64,000 bases of DNA from CBDAUN01 sp965200645 (GTDB taxonomy: Bacteria > Pseudomonadota > Gammaproteobacteria > Arenicellales > JAJDZL01). Below the pieces are notes generated by a model. That model had not been told where the DNA came from and searched no databases. It was given only the letters and a program-made list of their open reading frames with translations. Where the stretch lies: positions 1,364,001 through 1,428,000 of the forward strand of contig CBDAUN010000003.1 in NCBI GenBank assembly GCA_965200645.1. Direction: 5' to 3'. The position numbers and the translations under genes are program-made. Every line of letters begins with the position of its first letter. The stretch's first letter is position 1. Shown here piece after piece: positions 53,113 to 62,381 of the stretch.

Positions 53113-55112
53113 ATATTTTGTCACTCATTCGATTGCCCGCCGCAATCGTCGGTTCACTGCTTGTACATGCTGCAATGGCGCTACTGCTTCTTGCCGCAGT
53201 ACCTGCTTCCGTAACCCTACAGACAACTAATCCCATCAGTGCGTCACTGGTCAAACTTCCGGGTGATAGTGCAGCAACCAACTCAACAGAACAATTCGCC
53301 AGTAACGACCACAAATTAACAGCCACTAGTGACGCTCTTTTTGTTCACAAACCCGAATCCACGAAATTAGTATCAGTTGAAAAAACAATAACCCAAAAGC
53401 CTGTTGTTGAACCCGAAGTTGATTCCAATCAAGAGGAAGAGGTAACTGAATCGACAGAACCCGAACAGATTGAACCAAACTCAGTGGCAACTGATGAACA
53501 AGTTGAATTGGCGATGAGTTATGAAGTTGAGCAAGCCATTGTTAAAGACGAAAAGATCGTGGCGAGTGAACTGGATTATTTTAGCCCTTTGGTTGAGGCT
53601 GCCGGCAACGAAAAAGTATCGGAGCAGCATGTTGTTGATATGCATTCAGTTGAAGAAGGCTTTGAGACTATCGATGAAGTCAATGAGGAAGTTGAACCAA
53701 TTCAAGTTACCAAACCTACTGAAACAGAGAATCTCTATGCTGAACCCTTGCCGCAACCTCTGGACGAATTAGTCACTAATATCTTAGAACCGACAATGAC
53801 TTCGGAACGAATTGTGGAACCAAATTCACCTGTGATTGAACTTGAGCAATTTGAACCTGCTGTAGTTCAACTACTCAATGAACCTACAGAAAATTCGGAG
53901 GTAAACGAGCAACTTGAACTGGACATTGACCCAGCAGAAGAAGTCATTGAAGTGGTTGAGGACACAACGACAGTGGCTGAAACTGAACAGGTTATTGAGG
54001 CAGACAAAGCTACAAGAATCGAAGCGGATGACCTACCGCAACCGGTAATGGAAATTGCAAGAATCCTCCCGGATTTTGAAACGGAATTAAGTCATCAACT
54101 AGTGTCCGCACTTGAATCTGAAGACCAACAATCAAGCCAATCACTACTTGAACCTGTTAAGCAGCCAGACGAACTCACCGAAGCAAATATTACGGATAGC
54201 GAAAGCTCCTTGCAGTCTGCTCAGGAAGACCAAGTCACTGACATGGTTGATCTGCCCGACCCAAATGTTCACCTAGAACCAAATTCTGAAAGAGTCGTAG
54301 ACGCTGAACTAGGTCTGGAAAAACCTAAAACCTCCAAACTGCAACTGGTCATGCTGGATGAATCCATTCAAAAAAAATACTTTGACTTTGAAAAGGTAAG
54401 TCTGGCAGTCGAACCTAAATCTATAGCTTTACCAACAGAACCGATGAATGAAACAGCTCTCTCTACTTCTGTTGAAAAGCCGGTACTGCAACCCACGGCA
54501 GTTAATCATGAAAATCTAACTGCTAAAGAATACGCACTTCAGGTTGCTGTAGTTGAAAAACAAACATTGATTGAAACTCAAACATCAACTCCACAGTTTC
54601 AGCAAACCAAAGAGAAATCGCTGGACCCCGACGTCACGCACGAAGAGACTGCCAATACCCTTAATGAACAAATTGAGACTGAACCTGCAAGCAAACACGA
54701 GCAACAACAAATTGTTGAAAACAGCCTGGTTAAAAATGGCGCCAAACAACAAAGAACTGAACTAGATAGCAAAAACACCACCGAGCTGGCTGCTTTGGGA
54801 ACAGCGGCCGCAAACATTGGAACAAACCGTGAGGCGATCTACACTGGAAATGGTCTGAATAACAAACCACCTAGATACCCCTATTTTTCTCGGGTAAACG
54901 AGGAACAAGGCAGGGTCGTTCTTCAAGCTCGTATTGATCGTAATGGTAAGCCAATAAACATCACTTTAATGAGTTCTAGTGGATTCGACAGATTGGATCG
55001 TGCTGCATTAAAGGCAGTTAAGAAATGGAAATTTCTCCCTGCTCTTATTGCTGGTGTACCCACCGAATCTGTGATGAACCTGCCAATAAGATTCAACCTC
55101 AAAGACTCATAA
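53109..55112 (+). CDS. TonB-like energy transducer with very long acidic linker
   Basis: TonB-family protein of 667 residues; E. coli TonB has 239. An N-terminal membrane anchor (about 12-34, AAIVGSLLVHAAMALLLLAA) precedes a 520-residue low-complexity region very rich in Glu, Gln, Thr, Val and EP pairs. A standard TonB C-terminal domain (about 580-667) follows, with PPRYPYFSRVNEEQGRVVLQ, DRLDRAALKAVKKWKFLPA and a terminal RFNLKDS. The linker would be strongly negative, unlike the usual Pro-Lys/Pro-Glu rod. Overlap with btuD (4 nt) puts it in the B12 operon, so a dedicated TonB for the receptor encoded at its head is likely. No exbB or exbD is adjacent. Confidence 0.88.
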   Translation: MNILSLIRLPAAIVGSLLVHAAMALLLLAAVPASVTLQTTNPISASLVKLPGDSAATNSTEQFASNDHKLTATSDALFVHKPESTKLVSVEKTITQKPVVEPEVDSNQEEEVTESTEPEQIEPNSVATDEQVELAMSYEVEQAIVKDEKIVASELDYFSPLVEAAGNEKVSEQHVVDMHSVEEGFETIDEVNEEVEPIQVTKPTETENLYAEPLPQPLDELVTNILEPTMTSERIVEPNSPVIELEQFEPAVVQLLNEPTENSEVNEQLELDIDPAEEVIEVVEDTTTVAETEQVIEADKATRIEADDLPQPVMEIARILPDFETELSHQLVSALESEDQQSSQSLLEPVKQPDELTEANITDSESSLQSAQEDQVTDMVDLPDPNVHLEPNSERVVDAELGLEKPKTSKLQLVMLDESIQKKYFDFEKVSLAVEPKSIALPTEPMNETALSTSVEKPVLQPTAVNHENLTAKEYALQVAVVEKQTLIETQTSTPQFQQTKEKSLDPDVTHEETANTLNEQIETEPASKHEQQQIVENSLVKNGAKQQRTELDSKNTTELAALGTAAANIGTNREAIYTGNGLNNKPPRYPYFSRVNEEQGRVVLQARIDRNGKPINITLMSSSGFDRLDRAALKAVKKWKFLPALIAGVPTESVMNLPIRFNLKDS

Positions 55113-55125
55113 TCTTACCGCTTGC

Positions 55126-55146
55126 TTGAGTGGTCGCACCACTTAA
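55126..55146 (+). terminator. Hairpin after the B12 uptake operon
   Basis: Stem TTGAGTGGT / ACCACTTAA with a CGC triloop (nine pairs, one G-T) lies 14 bp after the tonB stop. It is followed by A-rich, not T-rich sequence, so a simple intrinsic terminator is doubtful; it may protect the 3' end or assist Rho. Confidence 0.4.
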
Positions 55147-55274
55147 AAATTCACCGAAAAAAGGTGCAATTTGATAACTACAAACTCTCCACAGCGAATA
55201 TCAAACAATTAAAATGAACTTATATGAAAATAGTCCAACTTACGATTAAAGGAATAATTGAATTGGAGGCTTAG

Positions 55275-56279
55275 ATGATCAATTCAAAGATTAAAACATT
55301 TGTACTTGCTGCCGTATTAATGGCATTTTCAGCCGAAGTACTGGCAGTGGAGTGGAATGTATCCCTGTGGGGCAAGAGACGTGCTTTCACTGAGCATGTA
55401 GAAAAACTGGCTGAACTGGTGTCCGCTAAAACCAATGGGGAATTTTCCCTCAATCTATCATATGGTGGGCTGTCCAAGAATAAGGAAAACCTTGATGGTA
55501 TTTCCATAGGTGCTTTTGAAATGGCCCAATTCTGTGCGGGCTATCACCGAGACAAGAATCCAACAATAACTGTTTTAGAACTACCCTTTCTGGGAGTACA
55601 GACATTGGAACAGGAACGAGCGCTTAGCCAGGCTCTCTATCAACACCCGGCAGCCGTCGCAGACTTGGCCCGCTGGAATGCCGTCTTACTGATGCCTTCT
55701 CCTCTCCCGCAATACAATTTAGTGGGCGTAGGCGACGCTCCGATGACACTAGCAGATTATGATGGACTTGCAGTAAGAGCTACCGGCGGAATTGGTAAGG
55801 CTATGGCAGCAATCAATGCTATTCCTACATCCATGACAGCAACAGAGGTTCGACAGGCACTTGATAGTGGAGTTGTTAAAGCAGTAGCGTTTGCACCTCA
55901 TGCTCATATGGCATTCGGAACTGTGGAAACAGGCAAGTGGTGGACAACCAATCTAAATCCCGGTACAGTCAACTGCCCGGTGGTCGTGAACGCCGATGCT
56001 TTGGCAGCTCTTTCGGATACACATCGAGAAGCTTTACTGGGTTCAGTGGATGAATCGCTCGATTACTACATTGAAAGTTACAACGGAAAGACAATGGCCA
56101 AATGGGGACCGACCCTGGACGAAAAGGGTATTAGCCGAGTGACCTACGGCGAAAAGGAACTGACCGCCTTCCGTGAAGCTGTAGCTGGTCCGGCCGCTGA
56201 AGCATGGATTGCAGACAATACGGCCAAAGGATTGCCAGCTCAAGAGCTTTATGACTTCATCACAGGGATGATTAACTAA
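55275..56279 (+). CDS. TRAP transporter periplasmic solute-binding protein (DctP family)
   Basis: Solute receptor of a TRAP transporter (334 residues). A signal peptide (LAAVLMAFSAEVLA) precedes EWNVSLWGKRRAFTEHVEKL; the conserved arginine region is YDGLAVRATGGIGKAMAAIN, as in carboxylate-binding members. GGAGG lies about 7 nt before the ATG. First gene of a dctP-dctQ-dctM set. The ligand is unknown, though most relatives take organic or amino acids. Confidence 0.92.
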   Translation: MINSKIKTFVLAAVLMAFSAEVLAVEWNVSLWGKRRAFTEHVEKLAELVSAKTNGEFSLNLSYGGLSKNKENLDGISIGAFEMAQFCAGYHRDKNPTITVLELPFLGVQTLEQERALSQALYQHPAAVADLARWNAVLLMPSPLPQYNLVGVGDAPMTLADYDGLAVRATGGIGKAMAAINAIPTSMTATEVRQALDSGVVKAVAFAPHAHMAFGTVETGKWWTTNLNPGTVNCPVVVNADALAALSDTHREALLGSVDESLDYYIESYNGKTMAKWGPTLDEKGISRVTYGEKELTAFREAVAGPAAEAWIADNTAKGLPAQELYDFITGMIN

Positions 56280-56345
56280 AGCAGTTAAGAACTTTGCGTT
56301 GAGTAACTATAAATCGACCAACGCATAATTGTTTCGATAACCTTT

Positions 56346-56371
56346 CCCGGCTCCTGTAAAGTGGAGCCGGG
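56346..56371 (+). promoter_or_regulatory. Intercistronic hairpin between dctP and dctQ
   Basis: A perfect 9-bp stem CCCGGCTCC / GGAGCCGGG with an 8-nt loop sits between the binding-protein and small-permease genes. No T-run follows on the plus strand, so it is more likely an mRNA-stabilising or attenuating hairpin that leaves more binding protein than permease, a common arrangement in importer operons. Confidence 0.6.
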
Positions 56372-56391
56372 AAGCCGAACTCTCAAATCTA

Positions 56392-57018
56392 TTGGCAACC
56401 TCCTCAACGGTACGCACTAATCGGTCTGTACTTAGTCGGTTAGACCAGCGTCTCTATCAACTTGAGCAAGCACTGGCTCTTGTCAGTGGTGTTGCGGTGT
56501 TTAGCTTGATGGTGCTTGCAGTCATTTCTGTTGGCGGGCGCAACTTCTTCAATCACCCGCTACCAGGATATGTCGACTGGATCGAACAGGTCATGCCTCT
56601 GATCGTGTTTATGGGCATCGCCTACGTTCAACGAGACGGCGGGCATATCCGAATGGATATTTTCGTTAGTAGACTTAGTGGCAGACTGCTTTGGGCTGTA
56701 GAGTTCATTACTGTGTTTGCGATATTGCTTCTTATCGCTGCTCTCGTATGGGGCTCTTGGTCACACTTTCTGAGGAGTTTTGACTTTGCCGCACCACTGT
56801 GGAGTCGGGACAGTTCAATGGATATTGCACTGCCCCTTTGGCCTGCCAAACTACTAGTACCATGTGCTTTTTTTGTTTTATGTCTCCGCTTGGTACTTCA
56901 ACTTTGGGGTTACGCTCGGGCGCTTATTGTGAATGATTCAGAACCCGTTGGAATCCCGTTTATTGAGGACGCCGCTTCCCGAGCTGCTCGCGAAGCCGCA
57001 CAGGTTTCGGAAAAATGA
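56392..57018 (+). CDS. TRAP transporter small permease (DctQ family)
   Basis: Small membrane subunit, 208 residues, with four hydrophobic segments. The first transmembrane segment is VSGVAVFSLMVLAVISVGG; the family pattern continues with GYVDWIEQVMPLIVFMGIAY, QRDGGHIRMDIFVSRL and LPLWPAKLLVPCAFFVLCLR. The only early start is TTG at 56392. Sits between the DctP and DctM genes. Confidence 0.9.
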   Translation: MATSSTVRTNRSVLSRLDQRLYQLEQALALVSGVAVFSLMVLAVISVGGRNFFNHPLPGYVDWIEQVMPLIVFMGIAYVQRDGGHIRMDIFVSRLSGRLLWAVEFITVFAILLLIAALVWGSWSHFLRSFDFAAPLWSRDSSMDIALPLWPAKLLVPCAFFVLCLRLVLQLWGYARALIVNDSEPVGIPFIEDAASRAAREAAQVSEK

Positions 57019-57067
57019 CTGAACTGTCACCTGCAACGATTTTCTGTTGATTCACAACAACTGATCT

Positions 57068-58471
57068 ATGGACCCGATAGACATCGGTATCGCAGTTTCC
57101 GCCGGAATGTTGGTTCTGGTAGTGTTGGGTATGCGAGTGGCGTTTGCCGCGGCACTGGCGGGGTTAATTGGCCTAGTATGGATATTTTGGGCGAAAAAGG
57201 GCTACGACCCATCAGCCTTTTGGTGGGCCGTCGAGATTGCTGTGAAGACAGCCGGTCAAGTGCCTCACTCCAAGGTTTCCAGTCAGGCACTATCACTGAT
57301 TCCTACATTTATACTTATCGGTTTTCTTGCCTATCATGCAGGCCTAACTCGTTCGCTGTTCGAAGCAGCAAAGCGTTGGGTAGGTTGGCTTCCCGGAGGG
57401 CTGGCCGTCTCCACGGTTTTTGCAACGGCGGGTTTTGCCGCCGTATCGGGTGCATCTGTGGCCACCTCCGCAGTTTTTGCTCGAATCGCGATTCCAGAAA
57501 TGCTGCGCATCGGATACGACAAAAAATTTGCAGCAGGTGTCGTAGCAGCGGGTGGTACATTGGCATCCCTTATTCCACCCTCAGCCATACTGGTGATTTA
57601 CGCCATTATTGTTGAGCAAGATGTCGGTAAATTACTTCTTGCAGGGTTTTTACCTGGAATGTTTTCCGCCTTGATCTACGGAGTGCTGATTGTTGGGATG
57701 GCACTCACGATTCGAAACTTTGGACCTCCTGTCTCAGGCTTTAGCTGGGGTGAAAGACTCAAGTCGCTACCTCCTGCACTACCCATTGTTTTTGTCGTGG
57801 TAATCATTATCTTCTTCATCTACAACCCGCTTGGTGGAGATGCTTGGGGAACACCAACCGAAGGCGGAGCACTCGGAGCCTTTGTTGTATTTTGCCTCGC
57901 TGTTTACAAGGGAATGAGATGGCCGCAACTGAAAAGCGCCTTAATCGAAACCGCAAAACTCGTTGTGATGATCTTCACCATTATCTGGGGGGTATTGATT
58001 TATGTGCGCTTTTTGGGATTTGCCGACTTACCGGGAGCATTCTCGGACTGGATCACCTCACTGGATCAAAGTCCACTGCTAACCCTGGTATTGATCTTGC
58101 TGGCCTATGCCGTACTAGGCATGTTCATGGATGCCATTGGTATGCTGCTTCTCACGCTACCCGTGGTTTACCCAGCGGTGATGGCACTTAACGGCGGGGA
58201 ATCAGTAGCGGCAGTCAATAGCACCTTTGGTATGTCCGGTACACTTTGTGCAATTTGGTTTGGAATTTTGGTTGTAAAAATGGCGGAGTTATGTCTAATT
58301 ACACCACCCATTGGTCTAAACTGCTTTGTTGTTGCCGGCGTACGACCGGATCTCACAGTACAAGATGTCTTCAAGGGAGTATCTCCCTTTTTCATAGCCG
58401 ATGCTATCACAATTGGATTACTGGTCGCTTTCCCAGTCATTGTGCTGTGGCTACCTTCCCAGTTACTATGA
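57068..58471 (+). CDS. TRAP transporter large permease (DctM family)
   Basis: Large membrane subunit, 467 residues, about a dozen hydrophobic segments. Conserved features: GMRVAFAAALAGLIGLVWIF, FATAGFAAVSGASVATSAVF, GYDKKFAAGVVAAGGTLASL IPPS region, MFMDAIGMLLLTLPVVYPA and ITPPIGLNCFVVAGV. It completes the TRAP transporter, which imports its ligand with Na+ by family knowledge. Followed 107 bp later by a DMT-type transporter. Confidence 0.95.
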   Translation: MDPIDIGIAVSAGMLVLVVLGMRVAFAAALAGLIGLVWIFWAKKGYDPSAFWWAVEIAVKTAGQVPHSKVSSQALSLIPTFILIGFLAYHAGLTRSLFEAAKRWVGWLPGGLAVSTVFATAGFAAVSGASVATSAVFARIAIPEMLRIGYDKKFAAGVVAAGGTLASLIPPSAILVIYAIIVEQDVGKLLLAGFLPGMFSALIYGVLIVGMALTIRNFGPPVSGFSWGERLKSLPPALPIVFVVVIIIFFIYNPLGGDAWGTPTEGGALGAFVVFCLAVYKGMRWPQLKSALIETAKLVVMIFTIIWGVLIYVRFLGFADLPGAFSDWITSLDQSPLLTLVLILLAYAVLGMFMDAIGMLLLTLPVVYPAVMALNGGESVAAVNSTFGMSGTLCAIWFGILVVKMAELCLITPPIGLNCFVVAGVRPDLTVQDVFKGVSPFFIADAITIGLLVAFPVIVLWLPSQLL

Positions 58472-58578
58472 AGTTCCTGTACGGTTCGTATTTCTTTGGC
58501 TCGGTTTACATAATCCTATTCACCGAATCTCCAACCTAAGCCTAATCTACGCACCTAAGTTTCAAGAGGTTAGCACTA

Positions 58579-59475
58579 TTGGCTAAATCGCGAAATGAGG
58601 TGGCATTTGCCATGTGGATCACGTTGGTCGCTATGATCATGCTTCCCGGAATGGACGCCATTGCAAAATGGCTGTCTGGAACAATTTCCTCCGGACAGGT
58701 GACCCTAACTCGGTTTCTGGTCCAAACCGTAATGATGATTCCGATTTTGCTCTGGACCCGCGGAAAGTGGAAGATAAAGAATTTTCCGCTACATGCACTT
58801 CGAGGGGCACTGCTGGCCGTGGCCACAGTGTTTTTCTTTCGTGGCCTGCTCTATCTTCCGATTGCAGATGCTATCGCAATCTTCTTTATTGAACCGATGC
58901 TGGTCACATTACTGTCCGTAGCATTGCTTGGTGAGACCGTGGGTTGGCGCAGATTGTGTGCGATCATTGTCGGATTTGTGGGTGCGGTGATTGTAATCCG
59001 TCCAACATTTGCTACCGTTGGCTGGCCGGTATTATTTCCAGTGGCAGCAGCAACCTGCTTTTCATTCTATATATTGCTTACACGAAAACTCACTGCCGTA
59101 GAAGATCCCATTCGAATGCAGTTCTTTGCCGGAATTTCCGGTTTAGTACTCTTGGTAATAGCTCTTACGATTGGCACCCTAAACAAAGTTGATATGTTGT
59201 CTGTAGTTTGGCCAACTCCCTTTGAATGGCTCTTGTTGGCTCTGTTGGGAGTAATCGGAACGATTGGTCATTTATTGTTTGTATACGCTTACCAACGAGC
59301 TCCAGTCGGAGTTCTTGCCCCCTTTCAGTATGTCGAAATCGTGAGCGCGACAATTTTAGGATTTATCTTCTTTCAGGATTTCCCAGATGGAATTACCTGG
59401 GTTGGAATTGCATTAATTGTAGGTTCCGGAGTCTATATTTTTCGACGTGAATCAAAACTTAATGAATTTCGTTGA
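58579..59475 (+). CDS. EamA/DMT-family transporter
   Basis: Drug/metabolite transporter family protein (298 residues) with ten predicted helices in two EamA repeats. Marks: PGMDAIAKWLSGTISSGQVT, RGLLYLPIADAIAIFFIEP and, in the second repeat, AYQRAPVGVLAPFQYVEIV. Likely an exporter of a metabolite; the substrate is unknown. The start is TTG at 58579, downstream of GAGGT. Transcription probably stops at the hairpin that follows. Confidence 0.88.
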   Translation: MAKSRNEVAFAMWITLVAMIMLPGMDAIAKWLSGTISSGQVTLTRFLVQTVMMIPILLWTRGKWKIKNFPLHALRGALLAVATVFFFRGLLYLPIADAIAIFFIEPMLVTLLSVALLGETVGWRRLCAIIVGFVGAVIVIRPTFATVGWPVLFPVAAATCFSFYILLTRKLTAVEDPIRMQFFAGISGLVLLVIALTIGTLNKVDMLSVVWPTPFEWLLLALLGVIGTIGHLLFVYAYQRAPVGVLAPFQYVEIVSATILGFIFFQDFPDGITWVGIALIVGSGVYIFRRESKLNEFR

Positions 59476-59535
59476 CTTTCAACTCAATCTTAGACCTGAA
59501 ACGAGAACTATCGTTGATGGGTATCAAAAAATAAA

Positions 59536-59555
59536 GGGGAGCGCATGCTCCCCCT
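59536..59555. terminator. Bidirectional intrinsic terminator
   Basis: GGGGAGC (59536-59542) and GCTCCCC (59547-59553) form a 7-bp GC stem with a GCAT loop. TAATCTTTTATTA follows on the plus strand and an A-rich run precedes it, giving a T-run on the minus strand. It fits the convergent stops of the EamA gene and proX. Confidence 0.85.
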
Positions 59556-59584
59556 AATCTTTTATTATAGGAATCAAATATGAA

Positions 59585-60535
59585 TTAGTTGATCCAGCTG
59601 TTCACTGTATCCATATTGTCAGCAACCCATTCTTCTGCTACGTCCTGTGGATCTTCCCCATCTCGTCCGATTCTCAAAATCCAGCCGTTCACCGTATCTG
59701 GGTCAAGCTTTATTTTAGTAAGGAACTTGGCTACTGCCGGATTACGTTGTTCCAACGAACGTGAGTGGGCAACATAAACCATTGCATCAGCATGCTTGCA
59801 CCCAAACATAGACGCTTCAAGCCAATCTTCCTGGTCCAATTTTAGGTCCATGCATCCTTCTGTATAAGCTGGTTCATCAACCGATGACAGGTCATATGCT
59901 GCGTGCAGCCACTCTGGACTCCAATAGTAAAACATGATGGGTTTTTGTGCTGCATAAGCGGCCTTTAGTTGAGCCTTAAATGTGGCATCAGAAACAATTT
60001 CTGGTTCCCAAAGTTCATTCAAGCCATAGTCCTTGAACTTGACCTGCCACATTTTGGTGGATTTCCAGGCGGCATCTCCCGCCCAGTATTCTCCCTTGCC
60101 GTTGTTGTCCTTATCAAACATCGCTGCAATTTCGGGCTTCATCAGGTCTTCGACAGTCTTGATTTGATCTGCCATATAGGTTGGCACAAACATGCCCTGA
60201 GTTCCAAGATAGGCTTCGTTGTGTGCAACACTCTTGGCACCATCAATGTACTTGTCCCATATCGCCTGTTGGTTGGGCATCCACATGTCAGTGTAAACAT
60301 CTACCGAACCATCACCTTTATCCATACCTTCGGCAACAATTGCCTGGTCGGACAGCCCTTCGACTATTTCAGATGAAGAGCCGAGAGGTCCATCGATGAC
60401 AGCCTTGATAACATGGCCAATGGCCTTTGCTCCGGTCCAATTCAGATCCGAAATCCTGACCAGTTCTTGGGCTTGTACCGTCACCGACCCAAAGGTCAGC
60501 GCAAGACTTAAAGTTAATAAATATCGCAGTTTCAT
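59585..60535 (-). CDS. proX: ProX-like glycine betaine/proline betaine binding protein
   Basis: Periplasmic quaternary-ammonium-binding protein (316 residues) of the OpuAC/ProX class. Signal peptide (LLTLSLALTFGSVTVQA) then ELVRISDLNWTGAKAIGHVI; aromatic cage residues are likely among the tryptophans of DVYTDMWMPNQQAIW and IMFYYWSPEWLHAAYDL. A strong AGGAGG lies upstream of the ATG, and the 283-bp spacer after proW includes AT-rich promoter-like DNA and a CCAAATTTGG palindrome (60644-60653), so proX may be expressed more than, and partly apart from, proVW. Confidence 0.92.
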   Translation of the reverse strand: MKLRYLLTLSLALTFGSVTVQAQELVRISDLNWTGAKAIGHVIKAVIDGPLGSSSEIVEGLSDQAIVAEGMDKGDGSVDVYTDMWMPNQQAIWDKYIDGAKSVAHNEAYLGTQGMFVPTYMADQIKTVEDLMKPEIAAMFDKDNNGKGEYWAGDAAWKSTKMWQVKFKDYGLNELWEPEIVSDATFKAQLKAAYAAQKPIMFYYWSPEWLHAAYDLSSVDEPAYTEGCMDLKLDQEDWLEASMFGCKHADAMVYVAHSRSLEQRNPAVAKFLTKIKLDPDTVNGWILRIGRDGEDPQDVAEEWVADNMDTVNSWIN

Positions 60536-60818
60536 ATGAAGTTTTGCCTCCTGCTTTTGGGTGTTTCAATTGTTATGAACATAATATTTTGTATGATTTT
60601 AAGCATTCCAACACCAAAATTTCAATTGATTCATCACAATTTGCCAAATTTGGTCAGTTTGGTCTTTTCAAATCGCTTTAATTCACTGAAAAAATGAGCG
60701 TTCTGAGATAGTTAGACGTACTGTCGTTGTCTGAACTGATTAGTTGTTCTAGTGTAAGTCAGAGCATCAGAATTAACCAAACTACGGCATTGTTATCCGA
60801 ATCAAGTTCCACTTCAAG

Positions 60819-62381
60819 TCATGCTGCCACTTTATTGGCCTTTTGCACCAGCCGATCAATAATCATTGCAATCAGCGCAATTCCAAGACCAGCCAATAAT
60901 CCTCGACCGACCTCAGTTTGGCCAAGTGCATCAACAACGATAAATCCCATTCCACCAGCACCAATAATCGCTGCGATCACCACCATAGACAGGCTCATCA
61001 TCACAACTTGATTGACACCCGCCATAATTGATGGCAAGGCCAACGGTAGTTCTACTTTCCTCATCAACTGAGCCGGGCTTGCTCCAAATGCCAAAGCTGC
61101 CTCTTTGGTACTTTCAGGCACTTGCTTGATACCGAGTGCGGTTAGCCGCACCATGGGTGGCATGGCAAAAATTACTGTTGCTAAAATTCCCGGTGGCTTC
61201 CCTATCGAGAAAAACGCGACTGCGGGCAATAGGTATACGAATGAAGGAATGGTCTGCATGATGTCCAGAACTGGCGTTACCAATGCTGACCCCAACCTGG
61301 ACTTGCCTACCCAGATACCTAGCGGTAGACCTCCAACTACACAAATGATTGTTGAAGCCATCACCAAAGAGACTGTAGACATAGCCGTCTGCCAAAACCC
61401 GAACAGCGCTAGATAGACCAGTGAAGCCACAACGAAAATTGTGATTCTCACCCCACCTAACTTGTAAGCAATCACCGCGAACATCGCTGCCGTGACAATC
61501 CACGGTGTGCCGACAAACACCGCCTCGATCGCGTTGAGCATTGTCCTAATCCAATCTGTAATCGAATCAAAGACCCATCCATAGAACGCCTTCAGATACC
61601 CGATCCCCTGATCGATGTATTCGGACACAAAAATATTCATGTTCACCGGGCGCTTCGCTGTAGATTCTTTAACAACTATGCTACGAGTGCCGTCATCGTT
61701 TCTCGGATAGAGGTATTGCGGGGGGCGCTTAAACCAGATAAGCGTTGGAAATTCCGAAATCGTCCAACAGTCAAATCTGTCTTTCAACGGTACTGTCTCG
61801 CCACCCTGTATTTGCCGCGTCAACTTAATGCACGCTCGCTCTTCCGGCACAAATTGCGTTGCCCGATACAAAGTTAGCGGTGCGATCAAAGTTAGAATCA
61901 ACACTGCAATAACAACACCTTTCATATTGGTTCCGAAGTGTTGTGAGCGGTTCATTCTCCAACGGTTGTACTGTCGGTAATACAGCCGGTCTGCAAGCCA
62001 GCCAAGCAACAGCCTGCCAACAACAAGTGCAAGAATAGCCGCAATTAAGTGAGAATCCGTCCAGGTCTCATAGCGAGTCACTAGAAAATCCTTACCATCA
62101 ATCAAAGCCTGGTCTGCGGCGTTTGAGAACTTGTATACGAGCGCTAAATTCACCGCGGCTATCATGTCTACAGAAAACCCAATCCAAAAGAGAATCCAAT
62201 TCCCACGTATTGCTGCCCAGAAAAAACTTCCGAGCAGTGCTGAAACATTTACATGCCACTTCGATAAAGAAGCCCGTTGAATTTCTAAAAATACGTTGGT
62301 GTAATACTTTGCGTTGCTATCGGCAAAACGCTCAAATGATGCCAATGTTTCCTGGTTTGCATCGTATGCTTCCTGATTCAT
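60819..62381 (-). CDS. proW: ProW-like glycine betaine ABC permease, extended
   Basis: Membrane subunit of the betaine importer, 520 residues; E. coli ProW has about 354. The C-terminal half is the standard permease with GLPLGIWVGKSRLGSALVTP, the coupling loop EAALAFGASPAQLMRKVELP and ALPSIMAGVNQVVMMSLSMV. The N-terminal 230 residues add at least three membrane segments and a soluble stretch of about 90 residues (VPEERACIKLTRQIQGGETV ... KRPVNMNIFVSEYI), possibly periplasmic. AAGGAG precedes the ATG, which shares one base with the proV stop. Confidence 0.93.
   Translation of the reverse strand: MNQEAYDANQETLASFERFADSNAKYYTNVFLEIQRASLSKWHVNVSALLGSFFWAAIRGNWILFWIGFSVDMIAAVNLALVYKFSNAADQALIDGKDFLVTRYETWTDSHLIAAILALVVGRLLLGWLADRLYYRQYNRWRMNRSQHFGTNMKGVVIAVLILTLIAPLTLYRATQFVPEERACIKLTRQIQGGETVPLKDRFDCWTISEFPTLIWFKRPPQYLYPRNDDGTRSIVVKESTAKRPVNMNIFVSEYIDQGIGYLKAFYGWVFDSITDWIRTMLNAIEAVFVGTPWIVTAAMFAVIAYKLGGVRITIFVVASLVYLALFGFWQTAMSTVSLVMASTIICVVGGLPLGIWVGKSRLGSALVTPVLDIMQTIPSFVYLLPAVAFFSIGKPPGILATVIFAMPPMVRLTALGIKQVPESTKEAALAFGASPAQLMRKVELPLALPSIMAGVNQVVMMSLSMVVIAAIIGAGGMGFIVVDALGQTEVGRGLLAGLGIALIAMIIDRLVQKANKVAA

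Noticed and set aside
53521..53772. Out-of-frame lysine/leucine-rich frame within the TonB linker
   Set aside because: It is a frame-shifted reading of the low-complexity linker.
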